From Gemmatimonadaceae bacterium (GTDB lineage: Bacteria > Gemmatimonadota > Gemmatimonadetes > Gemmatimonadales > Gemmatimonadaceae): 64,000 bases of DNA. Positions 47,332 through 57,394 of this stretch are shown in pieces; the stretch's first letter is position 1, and the number at the start of each line of letters is the position of its first letter. The position numbers and the translations under genes were made by a program. The DNA lies in assembly GCA_025928185.1 (NCBI GenBank), contig JAICKA010000008.1, forward strand, positions 1 to 64,000, written 5' to 3'. The notes under the pieces were generated by a model. That model saw nothing but the letters and a program-made list of their open reading frames with translations. It did not search any database and was not told the origin of the DNA.

Positions 47332-49412
47332 TGAGCTTTCTCGCACCTGCATTCCTCGCCGGCCTCGCCGCGATCGCCGTTCCGGTCCTGATCCATCTGA
47401 TCAACCGCGAGCGCAAGGTCGTGGTGCAGTTTCCGTCGCTCATGTTCCTGCAGCGAATTCCGTATCGCTCGGTGCGTCGGCAGAAGCTGCGGCATCTGCT
47501 GCTGCTCGCGCTGCGGTGTCTCGCGATCCTGCTGTTCGCCGCCGCGTTCGCGCGGCCGTTCTTCGCGCACTGCGCCGCAGCGGCAGGATCGGCCGGCGCG
47601 CGCAGCGTCGTGATCCTGCTCGACCGTTCGGCCAGCATGGAATTCGGCGGCCGTTGGACGACGGCGCGCACCGCCGCAAAGAAGATCGTCGCCGGTCTCG
47701 GGCCGGGCGATCGTGGCACGCTGGTGCTCTTCGCGGGAGACGCCTCGATCGCCAGTCCGCCGATGGCCGCCGCGCCGCAGCTCGATGCGTCGATCGATGC
47801 GGCACACGTGTCGTCCGAACGCACGAGCTTTGCGCCCGCACTCAAGCTTGCGTCGCAGATCCTCTCTGCCTCGACGCTGCCGCGACGCGAGGTGGTGCTG
47901 ATCTCCGATTTTCAGAAGACCGGCTGGGCGAGTCACAACGAAGTGACGCTCCCACCGGGGACGACGATCACGCCGGTGGACGTGAGCGGCGCGGCCTCGC
48001 CGGATGTCGCCGTCGCGCTGGTGACGACGGACCGCGATAGCGCCGGCGATCGCGATCGCATCACGGTCGCCGCGCGGCTCGTCAACACGGGCGCGTCGGC
48101 CGCACCTCGGCGCGCAACGCTGGCGATCGGTGGGCGCGACGTGCAGACGCGCCAGATCACGGTGCCGGCCCGCGCGGCGGTGCAGGTTGCCTTCGCTCCG
48201 ATCGTGGTGCCCAGCGGTGCGACGAAGGGCGCGGTGCGGATCACGCCCGACTCGCTCGTCTCGGATGACGTGCTCGACTTCACGATCGCGCCGGATGCGG
48301 CCGTGCCGGTGCTGATCGTCGACCCGGCCAGTCCGCGGCCCAATCAGAGTTTGTATATCAGCCGCGCGTTGGCGATCGGCGATCGGCCGGCGTTCCGCGT
48401 GACCGAGAAGCCGGCGTCCGCGCTGACGCCGCGCGATATCGACGCACAGGCGCTGGTGATCCTGAACGAAGTCGCTCCGCCGGCCGGTGCGGTTGGCGCG
48501 CGGCTCCGCGAGCTGGTCGCGGCCGGCGGCGGCGTGGTGATGGTGCCGGGCGGCCAGAATGTCGATGCGTGGCCGGCGGAGTGGCGCGCACTGCTTCCGG
48601 CGTCGGTGGGGTCGGTGATCGACCGGACGGCGGATGCCCGCGGAACGCTGTCATCCGTGGACTATGCCAATCCGATATTCGAGATCTTCAACGCGCCGCA
48701 CGGCGGCGACTTCTCGACGGCGCGATTCGATCGGTATCGCACGTTGAAACCGGTTGCCGCGGGCCGCGTCGTGGCACGGTTCGATGACGGCGCGCCGGCG
48801 CTCGTCGAGCGCGACATCGGCTCGGGCAAGCTCGTGGTGTGGGCGTCGAGCCTCGACACGTACTGGACCAACCTGCCGCTGCAGCCGGTGTTCCTGCCCT
48901 TCGTGCACCAACTGGGCAAGAGCGTCGGCCGGTACGCGGACCCGCGCCTCTGGTTTACCGCCGGCGACGTCCTGGATCTCTCCCGCCACGGCGAGTTGAC
49001 GGCGGAGTTCGCGAGTGAACGCAGTGCGGACAGCACGAGCGAGCTCGTGCTCGAGTCGCCGTCCGGTCAGCGCGAACGACTGAGCGCAGGCGGAGCCGAT
49101 CATATCACGACACTTCGCGAGCAGGGCTTCTACGAGCTTCGCGGACCGAATACGCCCGTGGGCAGCGGCCGACCGATTGCGGTGAACGTCGATCCGGCGG
49201 AGCTGGATCTGGCGCACGTCGACCCGCGGGATGTCGTGGCCGCGGTGCAGGCGGCGAGTGCACGGATGCCGGCGGGCGACGGGGCGAATGCCGCCACGCC
49301 GCAGGATCGGGAACGACGGCAGAGTGTGTGGTGGTATCTGTTGCTCGCGGCATTGCTGCTGCTGGCGCTGGAAACGACGTTGTCGAACAGATTGTCGCGC
49401 GCGACGAGCTGA
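47331..49412 (+). CDS. BatA-like membrane VWA protein
   Basis: MSFLAPAFLAGLAAIAVPVLIHLINRER aerotolerance-regulator N-terminus; VVILLDRSASMEFG. Confidence 0.92.
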   Translation: MSFLAPAFLAGLAAIAVPVLIHLINRERKVVVQFPSLMFLQRIPYRSVRRQKLRHLLLLALRCLAILLFAAAFARPFFAHCAAAAGSAGARSVVILLDRSASMEFGGRWTTARTAAKKIVAGLGPGDRGTLVLFAGDASIASPPMAAAPQLDASIDAAHVSSERTSFAPALKLASQILSASTLPRREVVLISDFQKTGWASHNEVTLPPGTTITPVDVSGAASPDVAVALVTTDRDSAGDRDRITVAARLVNTGASAAPRRATLAIGGRDVQTRQITVPARAAVQVAFAPIVVPSGATKGAVRITPDSLVSDDVLDFTIAPDAAVPVLIVDPASPRPNQSLYISRALAIGDRPAFRVTEKPASALTPRDIDAQALVILNEVAPPAGAVGARLRELVAAGGGVVMVPGGQNVDAWPAEWRALLPASVGSVIDRTADARGTLSSVDYANPIFEIFNAPHGGDFSTARFDRYRTLKPVAAGRVVARFDDGAPALVERDIGSGKLVVWASSLDTYWTNLPLQPVFLPFVHQLGKSVGRYADPRLWFTAGDVLDLSRHGELTAEFASERSADSTSELVLESPSGQRERLSAGGADHITTLREQGFYELRGPNTPVGSGRPIAVNVDPAELDLAHVDPRDVVAAVQAASARMPAGDGANAATPQDRERRQSVWWYLLLAALLLLALETTLSNRLSRATS

Positions 49413-49433
49413 CGAAGGTCACAGGGGGGAACG

Positions 49434-52400
49434 ATGGAAAGCGTACATGGGCTTCCGTCCGAACAATCGCAGCTGCTTGGCGTGGTGCGCGGGGTGCGGC
49501 TGCGGTATCGCATCAAGCGCGGACTCCGCGGCGCGGCAATCGCCGCGGCGGCGAGCTGGATCGTGCTCGCGCTGGCCGCCTACGCAATGGATCGAAGCGG
49601 GTACAGCGACGGGATGGTGCTCGCCTGCCGCATCGTTTCGCTCGTAGCGATCGCCGCGCTGGTCGTCTGGTTCGTCGTACGTCCGCTATTGCCGCGGCTC
49701 GGTCACGAGCGAGTCGCGATGTATCTCGAGGAGCACGAAGCCTCGCTCAGGGCCTCGGTGATCACCGCGGTGGAGATGGGAAATGGCGCGGCGGTGAGCG
49801 GCGGCCTGCGCTCGCCGGCGCTAATCGATCGGCTGACACGCGCGGCGCTCGAGCGCGTGCACCGCGTCAGCGATGGCCGCGCTGTCGACGCGGGCGAATT
49901 GCGCACCAATACCGGCGTGCTCGCGGCCGTGCTCGCGACGGTGGTTCTGCTCACCGCCTTTGGCCCGGCGGTGCTTCGGCATGGCGTGCGGTTGCTCACG
50001 ATGCCGTGGGATCACGGCACGCCGGTAAGTCTGTTCAGCATCTCCGTCGATCCCGGCAATGCAACGGTTGCCAAAGGCGGCGATCAACTGATCGCCGCGA
50101 ACCTGCTCGGCTTTCAGTCGGACCGCGTCGACCTGCTCGTGCGTCCGTCGGATTCCACCAACTGGACGCGACTGCCGATGATGGCGGACAGCACCGGACG
50201 CTACGCCTTCCGGCTGTTCGACATCGGGGCAAAGACGGAATACGTCGTGGAGGCGAACGGCGTTCGGTCGTCGAGCTACGCCATCGACGTCGCCAATCTG
50301 CCGTACGTCAAGCGCGTGGATCTGCAGTACCGGTATCCGGCGTACACGCAGCTGGCGCCGCGCGACATCGACAGCACCGGCGACATCGCCGCGCTGCAAG
50401 GCACCATGGTTCGCATTCGCGTATCGCCAACCGTGCCGACGAGCGGCGGCCGCGTGGTGCTCGACGGTGGCGACACGCTGCGCCTGGTTCCGACGTCGGA
50501 CGGCCGCTTGATGGCGATGCTGCGCGTAAATCATTCAGGATTCTATAAAGTCGAGCTCGAGGGTCCGCAGGGGAAGCTGGTCACCGGCTCGCTCGACTAC
50601 AACATCGACGCGCTGCCCGATCGTCCGCCGGCGGTGCAGTTCACCAAACCGGGTCGCGATCAGAAAGTCCTCTCGGTCGACGAGGTGTACACGGAGGCGC
50701 GCGCCGAGGACGATTACGGCGTCGCCAAGCTGGATCTCGTGTATTCAGTGAACGGCAGCCCGGAGCGCGCGATGCCGCTGCACGAGGGTGCGCGCGCCAT
50801 TCAGGATGTGTCGGCCGGCTACACCTTCATGCTCGAGAACCTGAAGTTGCAGCCGGGCGATGTCGTGTCGTATTACGCGCGCGCGACGGACAACGATGCG
50901 GTAAGCGCTCCGCACAGAACGTCGACGGACATTTATTTCCTCACCGTGCGGCCGTACGATCAGGACTATCGGCAGCAACAGGGTGGGGGCGGCGGACAGC
51001 AGGGTGGCGGAGGTCAGCAGGACAATCCTGGCCAGCTCTCCAAGCAGCAGCGCGACATCATCGCCGCCACGTTCAAGACGGCGCGCGACAGCGCCGAGAC
51101 CGACAAGAAGACCTTCTCCGAGAATCTCGCGACGTTGCGGCTGTCGCAGCAGCGTTTGCGCGAACAGGTGAACCAGCTCGCCGCCCGACTCGTCGAGCGC
51201 GGCATCGCCGCGCAGGACAGCAACTGGGCGAAGATCTCGAAAATTCTTCCGCAGGCCGCCTCGATGATGGACACGGCCGAGAAGAAGCTCGTCGACGCGC
51301 AGCCGAATGGCGCGCTGCCGCCGGAGCAGCGCGCACTTCAACAGTTGCAGCGCGCCGAAGCGGTGTTCCGCGACATCCAGGTCTCGATGGGCGGCGGCGG
51401 AGGTGGCGGAGGCGGCGGCCAACAAACCGATGCGCAGGATCTCGCGGACATCTTCGAGCTGCAGAAGGACCGGCTGCGCAATCAGTACGAGACGGTGCAG
51501 CGCGGGCAGCAGCAGAGCCAGCAACAGCAGCAGGCCGACAACCAGATCGACGAGACTGCGGAGAAACTGCGCGAGCTCGCCGCACGGCAGCAGCAGGAGA
51601 ACGAACGCGCGCAGCGCAAGGCAGACAGTCTCAGCCGCATGGGTGCGTCGGGCGCGTCCGGTGGCCAGTCGCAGCGCGATCTCGCGCAGCAAACCGAGGA
51701 CGAAGCGCACAAGCTCGAGCGCCTCGCGCGCGAACAGCAGACTCCCGAGTCGCAGTCACTCGCCGAAGCCGCACGCCGACTTCAGCAAGCCGCGGACGCC
51801 ATGCGCCGCTCGGCCGCCAACGGCAAGCAGACGGGCGATGCATCACAGGCCTTGTCGGATCTGGAACAGGCGCGCCGGCTGCTCGACGAGCAGAAGAACG
51901 GCCGCTCGACCCGCGATCTCGACGATGCGGCGCGCGCCGCCCAGCAGCTCGCCGACCAGGAGAAGCAGGTGCAGTCAGACGTCGACAAGCTGCAGCAGAG
52001 CACGGCGAACGGCGCGGCGGGGGCGCAACAGCGGCAGTTGCAGCAGTCCATCGCGAATCAGAAGGGCGCGATGGCGGACGAGGTGCAACAGCTCAAGAGC
52101 AAGCTCGATCGCATGGCGCTCGAGGAGCGGCGCGACCAGCGCGACGTCTCGCGCGCGGTGCAGGCGGCGGCTGACACGCTGCGCGGGCGGAAAGTCGAGG
52201 AGAAGCTGCGGTACACGCAGCAGATGGCTGGCCGCGCGCCCGCCGACTGGATGAAATCCGCCGAGCAGCAGATTGGCGGAGACATCGCCGATCTGGGACA
52301 GCGCGTGCAGCAGGCGCAGGCGGCCGCGCAGGTGGCGGCGCAGGCGGGCGCAGCGCAAACGAAGCGCGAGCAAACGGCGGATCGTGCGCGCGATCTGGTG

Positions 52401-53189
52401 CGCGGCGTCGAATCGATGAACGAACGGCTCAAGCAGCGGTCGCAGGATTCGGAGAGCGCGCAGTCGAGACAGCAGCAGCAAGACGGTGCTCAAGCACAGC
52501 AACGGCCCGCTGGTCAGCAGGCCCAATCAGGGCAGCAAGGTCGGCAAGGCCAGTCGGCACAGCAGTCGCGATCCGGGCAACAAGGGCAGGCTGGACAACA
52601 GGGACAACAGGGACAACAGGGACAACAGGGACAACAGGGACAACAGGGACAACAGGGACAACAGGGACAACAAGGCCAGCAAGGCCAGCAAGGCCAGCAA
52701 GGCCAGCAAGGTGGCGGTCGGAATGGTCAACGCGGCAATGCGCAGATGGCGAATGGCGGTGGCAGGCCCGCTGGCGGTGGTCCGCCGCGTGGCGGCGCCG
52801 TGCCGCAAGGCGGTGGCGCTCGACTCTCGCCAACCGACGCGCAACAGTTCGCCCGCGAGGCGCAGCAGCGCCTCGCCGACGCTGAAGCGTTGCGACGAGA
52901 CGTCGCCGCGCAGGGGCTGCCGACGGCCGATCTCGACCGCGCGATCGCCGACTTGCGTGATCTCGCACGACCGCAGGTGCTCGAGGACGCGCGCGCGTCG
53001 TCGGATCTGCGCAATGCGACCGTGGAGGGTTTCAAGGACTTTGAATTCGCGCTGCGTCGCGCGATGGGCGGCGGCGATTCCAGCCGCGTGCTGCTCGAGC
53101 GTTCGGGCGACGTGCCGGCCGGCTACCGGCAGAATGTGGAGGAGTACTATCGGTCGATCGGGCGCGGCGTCGTCAAGCCGAAGCCCTGA
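49434..53189 (+). CDS. Large membrane-anchored coiled-coil protein (DUF4175-like) with Q/G-rich repeat
   Basis: N-terminal TMs, Ig-like region, long Q/K/E coiled coil, (QQG)n tract. Confidence 0.7.
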   Translation: MESVHGLPSEQSQLLGVVRGVRLRYRIKRGLRGAAIAAAASWIVLALAAYAMDRSGYSDGMVLACRIVSLVAIAALVVWFVVRPLLPRLGHERVAMYLEEHEASLRASVITAVEMGNGAAVSGGLRSPALIDRLTRAALERVHRVSDGRAVDAGELRTNTGVLAAVLATVVLLTAFGPAVLRHGVRLLTMPWDHGTPVSLFSISVDPGNATVAKGGDQLIAANLLGFQSDRVDLLVRPSDSTNWTRLPMMADSTGRYAFRLFDIGAKTEYVVEANGVRSSSYAIDVANLPYVKRVDLQYRYPAYTQLAPRDIDSTGDIAALQGTMVRIRVSPTVPTSGGRVVLDGGDTLRLVPTSDGRLMAMLRVNHSGFYKVELEGPQGKLVTGSLDYNIDALPDRPPAVQFTKPGRDQKVLSVDEVYTEARAEDDYGVAKLDLVYSVNGSPERAMPLHEGARAIQDVSAGYTFMLENLKLQPGDVVSYYARATDNDAVSAPHRTSTDIYFLTVRPYDQDYRQQQGGGGGQQGGGGQQDNPGQLSKQQRDIIAATFKTARDSAETDKKTFSENLATLRLSQQRLREQVNQLAARLVERGIAAQDSNWAKISKILPQAASMMDTAEKKLVDAQPNGALPPEQRALQQLQRAEAVFRDIQVSMGGGGGGGGGGQQTDAQDLADIFELQKDRLRNQYETVQRGQQQSQQQQQADNQIDETAEKLRELAARQQQENERAQRKADSLSRMGASGASGGQSQRDLAQQTEDEAHKLERLAREQQTPESQSLAEAARRLQQAADAMRRSAANGKQTGDASQALSDLEQARRLLDEQKNGRSTRDLDDAARAAQQLADQEKQVQSDVDKLQQSTANGAAGAQQRQLQQSIANQKGAMADEVQQLKSKLDRMALEERRDQRDVSRAVQAAADTLRGRKVEEKLRYTQQMAGRAPADWMKSAEQQIGGDIADLGQRVQQAQAAAQVAAQAGAAQTKREQTADRARDLVRGVESMNERLKQRSQDSESAQSRQQQQDGAQAQQRPAGQQAQSGQQGRQGQSAQQSRSGQQGQAGQQGQQGQQGQQGQQGQQGQQGQQGQQGQQGQQGQQGQQGGGRNGQRGNAQMANGGGRPAGGGPPRGGAVPQGGGARLSPTDAQQFAREAQQRLADAEALRRDVAAQGLPTADLDRAIADLRDLARPQVLEDARASSDLRNATVEGFKDFEFALRRAMGGGDSSRVLLERSGDVPAGYRQNVEEYYRSIGRGVVKPKP
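52592..52710. repeat. 9-bp coding tandem repeat (GGACAACAG then AAGGCCAGC units) encoding (QQG)n
   Basis: Direct inspection; about 8 + 5 units. Confidence 0.92.
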
Positions 53190-53195
53190 GCCGGA

Positions 53196-53465
53196 TCACT
53201 CGATCACCGGGCGATGTTCCCCGCTGAACCGCGGCCGATTCACCGGCTGTGCCGCGCGAAGCATCTGCTCGAGCTGCTCGTCCCGATATTCACGCCAGCG
53301 GACTGGAATCGGGGTGAGCCGGCGCTTGGTCCGCGCCGATTCGAAACAGAGCCAGCCGGCGCCAAAAGGTTCGGGAAGATACGACCACCGCTCCGTCGAA
53401 CCGCTCTGACGCTTCACCTCGAAGACCGTCCACTCCACTCCGTTTGCATCCGTAAATTTTCTCAT
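53196..53465 (-). CDS. Small conserved-looking hypothetical protein (89 aa)
   Basis: MRKFTDANGVEWTVFEVKRQSGSTERWSYLPEPFGAGWLCFES; clear internal start. Confidence 0.65.
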   Translation of the reverse strand: MRKFTDANGVEWTVFEVKRQSGSTERWSYLPEPFGAGWLCFESARTKRRLTPIPVRWREYRDEQLEQMLRAAQPVNRPRFSGEHRPVIE

Positions 53466-53615
53466 CGATCGGCACCCCCCTGATCGCCAAAGCCCCCCTC
53501 CATCGGGCGACCGCGCTGTCGCGCACGCTGATCTAAGGCAGGTTGGGTGCCAGCGTCCGCCAGGCCTCGATCCGGACGATCGCGACGCCGGAGGGCCGCG
53601 ATGCACCCGGCGCGC

Positions 53616-54563
53616 TCAGCTCAGCAGTTCGATGAGCGTTCTCGAATCGATGTTGCCGCCGGACACGACACACACGAGCTTGCCCGTGCCAGCACGGCCG
53701 CTCAGGGCGGCGGCCACGGGCGTCGCCCCCGCGCCTTCGGCGACGACCCGCGCCCGCTCGACCAGCAGGCGAACGGCATTCCGCACCTCGTCGAGGGACG
53801 CAACGAGAGCGCCGCTCAACACGCGCTGCAACGATGGCCACATCTCGGGAAGCACGCTGCCGCTGCCGATGCCGTCGACGAAGCTGGCGGTCCGCGACAC
53901 CGACATGGGTTCGCCCGCATCGAGCGACGCGCTGAGCGGCGCCGCGGTCGTGACTTCGCAGCCGAACATCTTCGTTGCCGGCGAGAGTGCGCGAACAGCC
54001 GTGCCGATGCCGGCGACGAGACCGCCGCCGCCGAATGGCACGAGCACGGCACTCGCGTCCGGCAAATCCTCGAGGATCTCGAGACCGATCGTGCCGTTCC
54101 CGGCCATGACGCCGCGGTCCGCCACCGGATGGATGAACGCGCCGCGAATCCCCGCTCGACCGTGCTCGGCGAGCGTGCGCCACCATTCGTCGTACGGCAG
54201 GCTCACGATCGTCGCGCCCAGTCGGCGGACCGCATCGAGCTTGGTCCGTGGCGCGCTCTCGGGCATGATCACCGTACACGCGATGCCGAGCTCGCGCGCG
54301 CCCCATGCGACGCCCTGCGCCATATTCCCCGCACTCGCCGTGTAGACGCCCTCCGCCAGAGCACCGGGCGGCAGGAGACGCATGGCGTTCAGCGCGCCGC
54401 GCAGCTTGAACGAGCCGATCGGCTGCAGCGTCTCGAGCTTGAGATGGATTTCGGCCGGCGCGTCCACCTGCAATCGAATCAGCGGCGTGCGGACGACCGA
54501 CTCCGCAATGCGATCGCGCGCCTCGCGGACCTCCTCGAGCGTCAGCGGCTCAATGGGCTTCAT
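53616..54563 (-). CDS. Threonine/serine dehydratase family PLP enzyme
   Basis: LETLQPIGSFKLRGALNAM PLP-Lys motif, ASAGNMAQGVAWGARELGI, VPFGGGGLVAGIGTAV. Confidence 0.9.
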   Translation of the reverse strand: MKPIEPLTLEEVREARDRIAESVVRTPLIRLQVDAPAEIHLKLETLQPIGSFKLRGALNAMRLLPPGALAEGVYTASAGNMAQGVAWGARELGIACTVIMPESAPRTKLDAVRRLGATIVSLPYDEWWRTLAEHGRAGIRGAFIHPVADRGVMAGNGTIGLEILEDLPDASAVLVPFGGGGLVAGIGTAVRALSPATKMFGCEVTTAAPLSASLDAGEPMSVSRTASFVDGIGSGSVLPEMWPSLQRVLSGALVASLDEVRNAVRLLVERARVVAEGAGATPVAAALSGRAGTGKLVCVVSGGNIDSRTLIELLS

Positions 54564-55554
54564 TGCGCGTTCCGCCAAGTGCCACCGGAACGCCGGCGCC
54601 GGTGCGTTGCGCTTCCGCGTAGACGAACGAGGCCGCGGCGAGATCCTCGATCGCCAATCCGAGGGACTTGAACAGCGTGATCTCCTCCGCGGATCGGCGG
54701 CCTGCTCCGGGATCGAGCAACACATCACCCAGCTCCGCGACAACGTGCGACGCGGTGATCTCGCCCGCTTCGAGCGGAGCGAGAATGTCGCCCGGCTCGC
54801 GCAGCGCCGACTCGCGCCGATCGACATACAGTCGCGACCGCACGACCGCCGTCGAATCGATTTCGCGCGCATTCGGCGTGCACGCTCCGATCGCGTTCAC
54901 GTGGGTCCCGGGCGCGAGCCAGTCTCCGCATAGCACAGGCGTGGTCGCGGAGGTCGTGGTGCAAACGATGTCCGCATTGCGCACTGCATCCTCCCCTTTG
55001 GCCGCGACGGACGCGCCGATACCAAGCGCGCGTTGAGCGGTGTCGGCCAGCCGCTGGGCTCGTGCGCTGTTGCGGCTCCAGACGCACACTGACGTGATCG
55101 GCCGCACGGCACACATCGCGAACAGGTGCGCCCGGCCCTGGACGCCGGCACCGAGGATCGCCAGACGCGAAGCGTCCCCACGCGCGAGCACGCGCGTCGC
55201 GACCGCCGACACTGCGGCGGTACGCACCGTGGTGATCGCCGTCGCGTCGACCACGGCGGCGAGCGCGCCCGTCGCCGGGTCGAACAGCAACACGGCGCCC
55301 TGATGCGCGTCGAACGCCGTTTCGAGATTGCCGGGATAGACGGTGATCACCTTCGCGCCGATCACCGGTGCGAGATCGTTCACGTACGCCGGCATCACCG
55401 CGAACGCGTTGCTCGTGTCGGGAACGCGAATGACGGTGCGCAGCGGCAGCACCGCGTCTCCACGCGCCAGCGCCGTCAACGTCGACGCCATGACCTCGAT
55501 GCAGGCACCGATCGGCAGCAGGCGGCCGACGGTGGCCTGATCGAGAACGAGCAC
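54550..55554 (-). CDS. Ornithine cyclodeaminase / mu-crystallin family protein
   Basis: GAVLLFDPATGALAAVVDATAITTVRTAAVSAVATRVLAR, LGAGVQGRAHL. Confidence 0.92.
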   Translation of the reverse strand: MLVLDQATVGRLLPIGACIEVMASTLTALARGDAVLPLRTVIRVPDTSNAFAVMPAYVNDLAPVIGAKVITVYPGNLETAFDAHQGAVLLFDPATGALAAVVDATAITTVRTAAVSAVATRVLARGDASRLAILGAGVQGRAHLFAMCAVRPITSVCVWSRNSARAQRLADTAQRALGIGASVAAKGEDAVRNADIVCTTTSATTPVLCGDWLAPGTHVNAIGACTPNAREIDSTAVVRSRLYVDRRESALREPGDILAPLEAGEITASHVVAELGDVLLDPGAGRRSAEEITLFKSLGLAIEDLAAASFVYAEAQRTGAGVPVALGGTRNEAH

Positions 55555-57255
55555 CTACTTCTCCGCCATGAACGGATACTTGTAGTCGAGCGGCGGCGAG
55601 AACGTTTCCTTGACCGACCGCGCGCTCACCCAGCGAACGAGATTCAGCTTGGATCCGGCCTTGTCGTTCGTCCCGGACCCGCGCGCGCCGCCGAACGGCT
55701 GCTGTCCGACCACTGCGCCCGTGGGTTTGTCGTTCACGTAGAAATTGCCCGCGGCGTTGCGCAACGCCATCGCCGCTTCGCGCACGGCCGCCCGGTCGTT
55801 GGCGAACACCGCGCCCGTGAGCGCATACGGTGACGTGCGATCGATCACCTCGAGCGTTTCGTCCCACTCGCTGTCTTCGTAGACGTACGCCGTAACGACC
55901 GGACCAAAAATCTCCTCGCACAGCAGCCGGTAGCCCGGGTCGTCGGTTTCGATGAGCGTCGGCTTGATGAAGTAGCCGTCCTCGCCCTTGGCAATGCCAC
56001 CCGAGACGATCGTCGCGTTCTTGCGTGCGTCGTCAAGATACGCGCTGATCTTCTTGAAGGATTTCTGATCGATGACGGCGCCGAGGAAGTTGCGGAAATC
56101 GGTCACGTCGCCCATCCGCATCTCGTCCATCATGCCGACGATGCGATCGCGCACGTCCTTCCACATCGAGCGTGGGATGTACACGCGGCTGGCAGCCGAG
56201 CATTTCTGCCCCTGGTACTCGAAGCCGCCGCGTGCGATGGCCACCGCGAGCGCCTGCGGGTCGGCCGAGCGATGCGCGACGATGAAATCCTTGCCGCCCG
56301 TTTCGCCGACGATGCGCGGGTAGGTCGCATATTCGGACATGTTCGCGCCGATCGTCTTCCACATGCTGTTGAACACCGCCGTGCTGCCGGTGAAGTGCAC
56401 GCCGGCCAATTCGCGATGCGAGAGCAGCACGTTCGAGATCTCCGCCGGATCGCCCGGCACGAGATTGATGACGCCGGGCGGCAGTCCAGCCGCCTCGAGC
56501 AGCTGCATGATGTAGTGCGCCGAAAGCATCGCCGATGCGGCGGGCTTCCAGATCACGGTGTTCCCCATCAGCGCCGGAGCCGTCGGAAGATTGCCCGCGA
56601 TCGACGTGAAGTTGAACGGCGTCACGGCATAGACGAATCCCTCGAGCGGCCGGTAGTCGAGCTGATTCCACATCGTGTTGTTCGACAGCGGCTGCTCGTC
56701 GTACAGCTCCTGCGCGTAGGCGGGATTGAATCGCCAGAAGTCGATCAGCTCGCACGCGGAGTCGATCTCCGCCTGAAAGACCGTCTTCGATTGGCCGAGC
56801 ATCGTCGCCGCGTTGAGCGTGGCGCGCCACGTGGTCGAGAGCAGCTCGGCCGCCTTCAGAAAGACCGCTGCACGATCCTCCCACGCCCAGTTGCCCCACT
56901 CGGCGCGTGCGGCGCGCGCGGCAGCGATGGCTTCGTGAACGTGCGCGGGCGAGGCCTTGTGCCAGTCGGCGAGCACGTGCTTGTGATCGTGCGGCATCAC
57001 GGCGTGCGCCGTCGCGCCCGTACGGATCTCGCGGCCGCCGATGACGATCGGAATGTCGATCTTCTCGTTGGACATCTCGTCCAGCCGCTTCTTGATCGCC
57101 GCGCGCTCGGGTGAGCCGGGCGCGTAGCCCTTTATCGGCTCGTTGGTTGGCGGCGGCACGCGTCGCGTGCCGCTGAATCCGGCGAGCGGCGCCGAGCGTG
57201 GCGCAACGGTTTCGATGGCTTGCTCGGATTCGGAAACGACGGATGCTGAGTTCAT
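55555..57255 (-). CDS. pruA: L-glutamate gamma-semialdehyde dehydrogenase
   Basis: GFVYAVTPFNFTSIAGNLPTAPALMGNTVIWKP, GETGGKDFIVAHRSADP, GGFEYQGQKCSAASRVY. Confidence 0.94.
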   Translation of the reverse strand: MNSASVVSESEQAIETVAPRSAPLAGFSGTRRVPPPTNEPIKGYAPGSPERAAIKKRLDEMSNEKIDIPIVIGGREIRTGATAHAVMPHDHKHVLADWHKASPAHVHEAIAAARAARAEWGNWAWEDRAAVFLKAAELLSTTWRATLNAATMLGQSKTVFQAEIDSACELIDFWRFNPAYAQELYDEQPLSNNTMWNQLDYRPLEGFVYAVTPFNFTSIAGNLPTAPALMGNTVIWKPAASAMLSAHYIMQLLEAAGLPPGVINLVPGDPAEISNVLLSHRELAGVHFTGSTAVFNSMWKTIGANMSEYATYPRIVGETGGKDFIVAHRSADPQALAVAIARGGFEYQGQKCSAASRVYIPRSMWKDVRDRIVGMMDEMRMGDVTDFRNFLGAVIDQKSFKKISAYLDDARKNATIVSGGIAKGEDGYFIKPTLIETDDPGYRLLCEEIFGPVVTAYVYEDSEWDETLEVIDRTSPYALTGAVFANDRAAVREAAMALRNAAGNFYVNDKPTGAVVGQQPFGGARGSGTNDKAGSKLNLVRWVSARSVKETFSPPLDYKYPFMAEK

Positions 57256-57394
57256 CGGTACGGCGCGGTGAAGGGAATCGTACGTGGGCGTCGTGCAACG
57301 CGGGGTCGCGCGGCGTGGTTGAAAAACTGCCCGCAAACAGCCGAACAACCAAGGGGCGGCTTCATGGCCGGATTGGGTGCGGCTATCCTCCGTC

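Noticed and set aside
52592-52710. Possible CRISPR or regulatory repeat
   Set aside because: In-frame coding minisatellite without spacers
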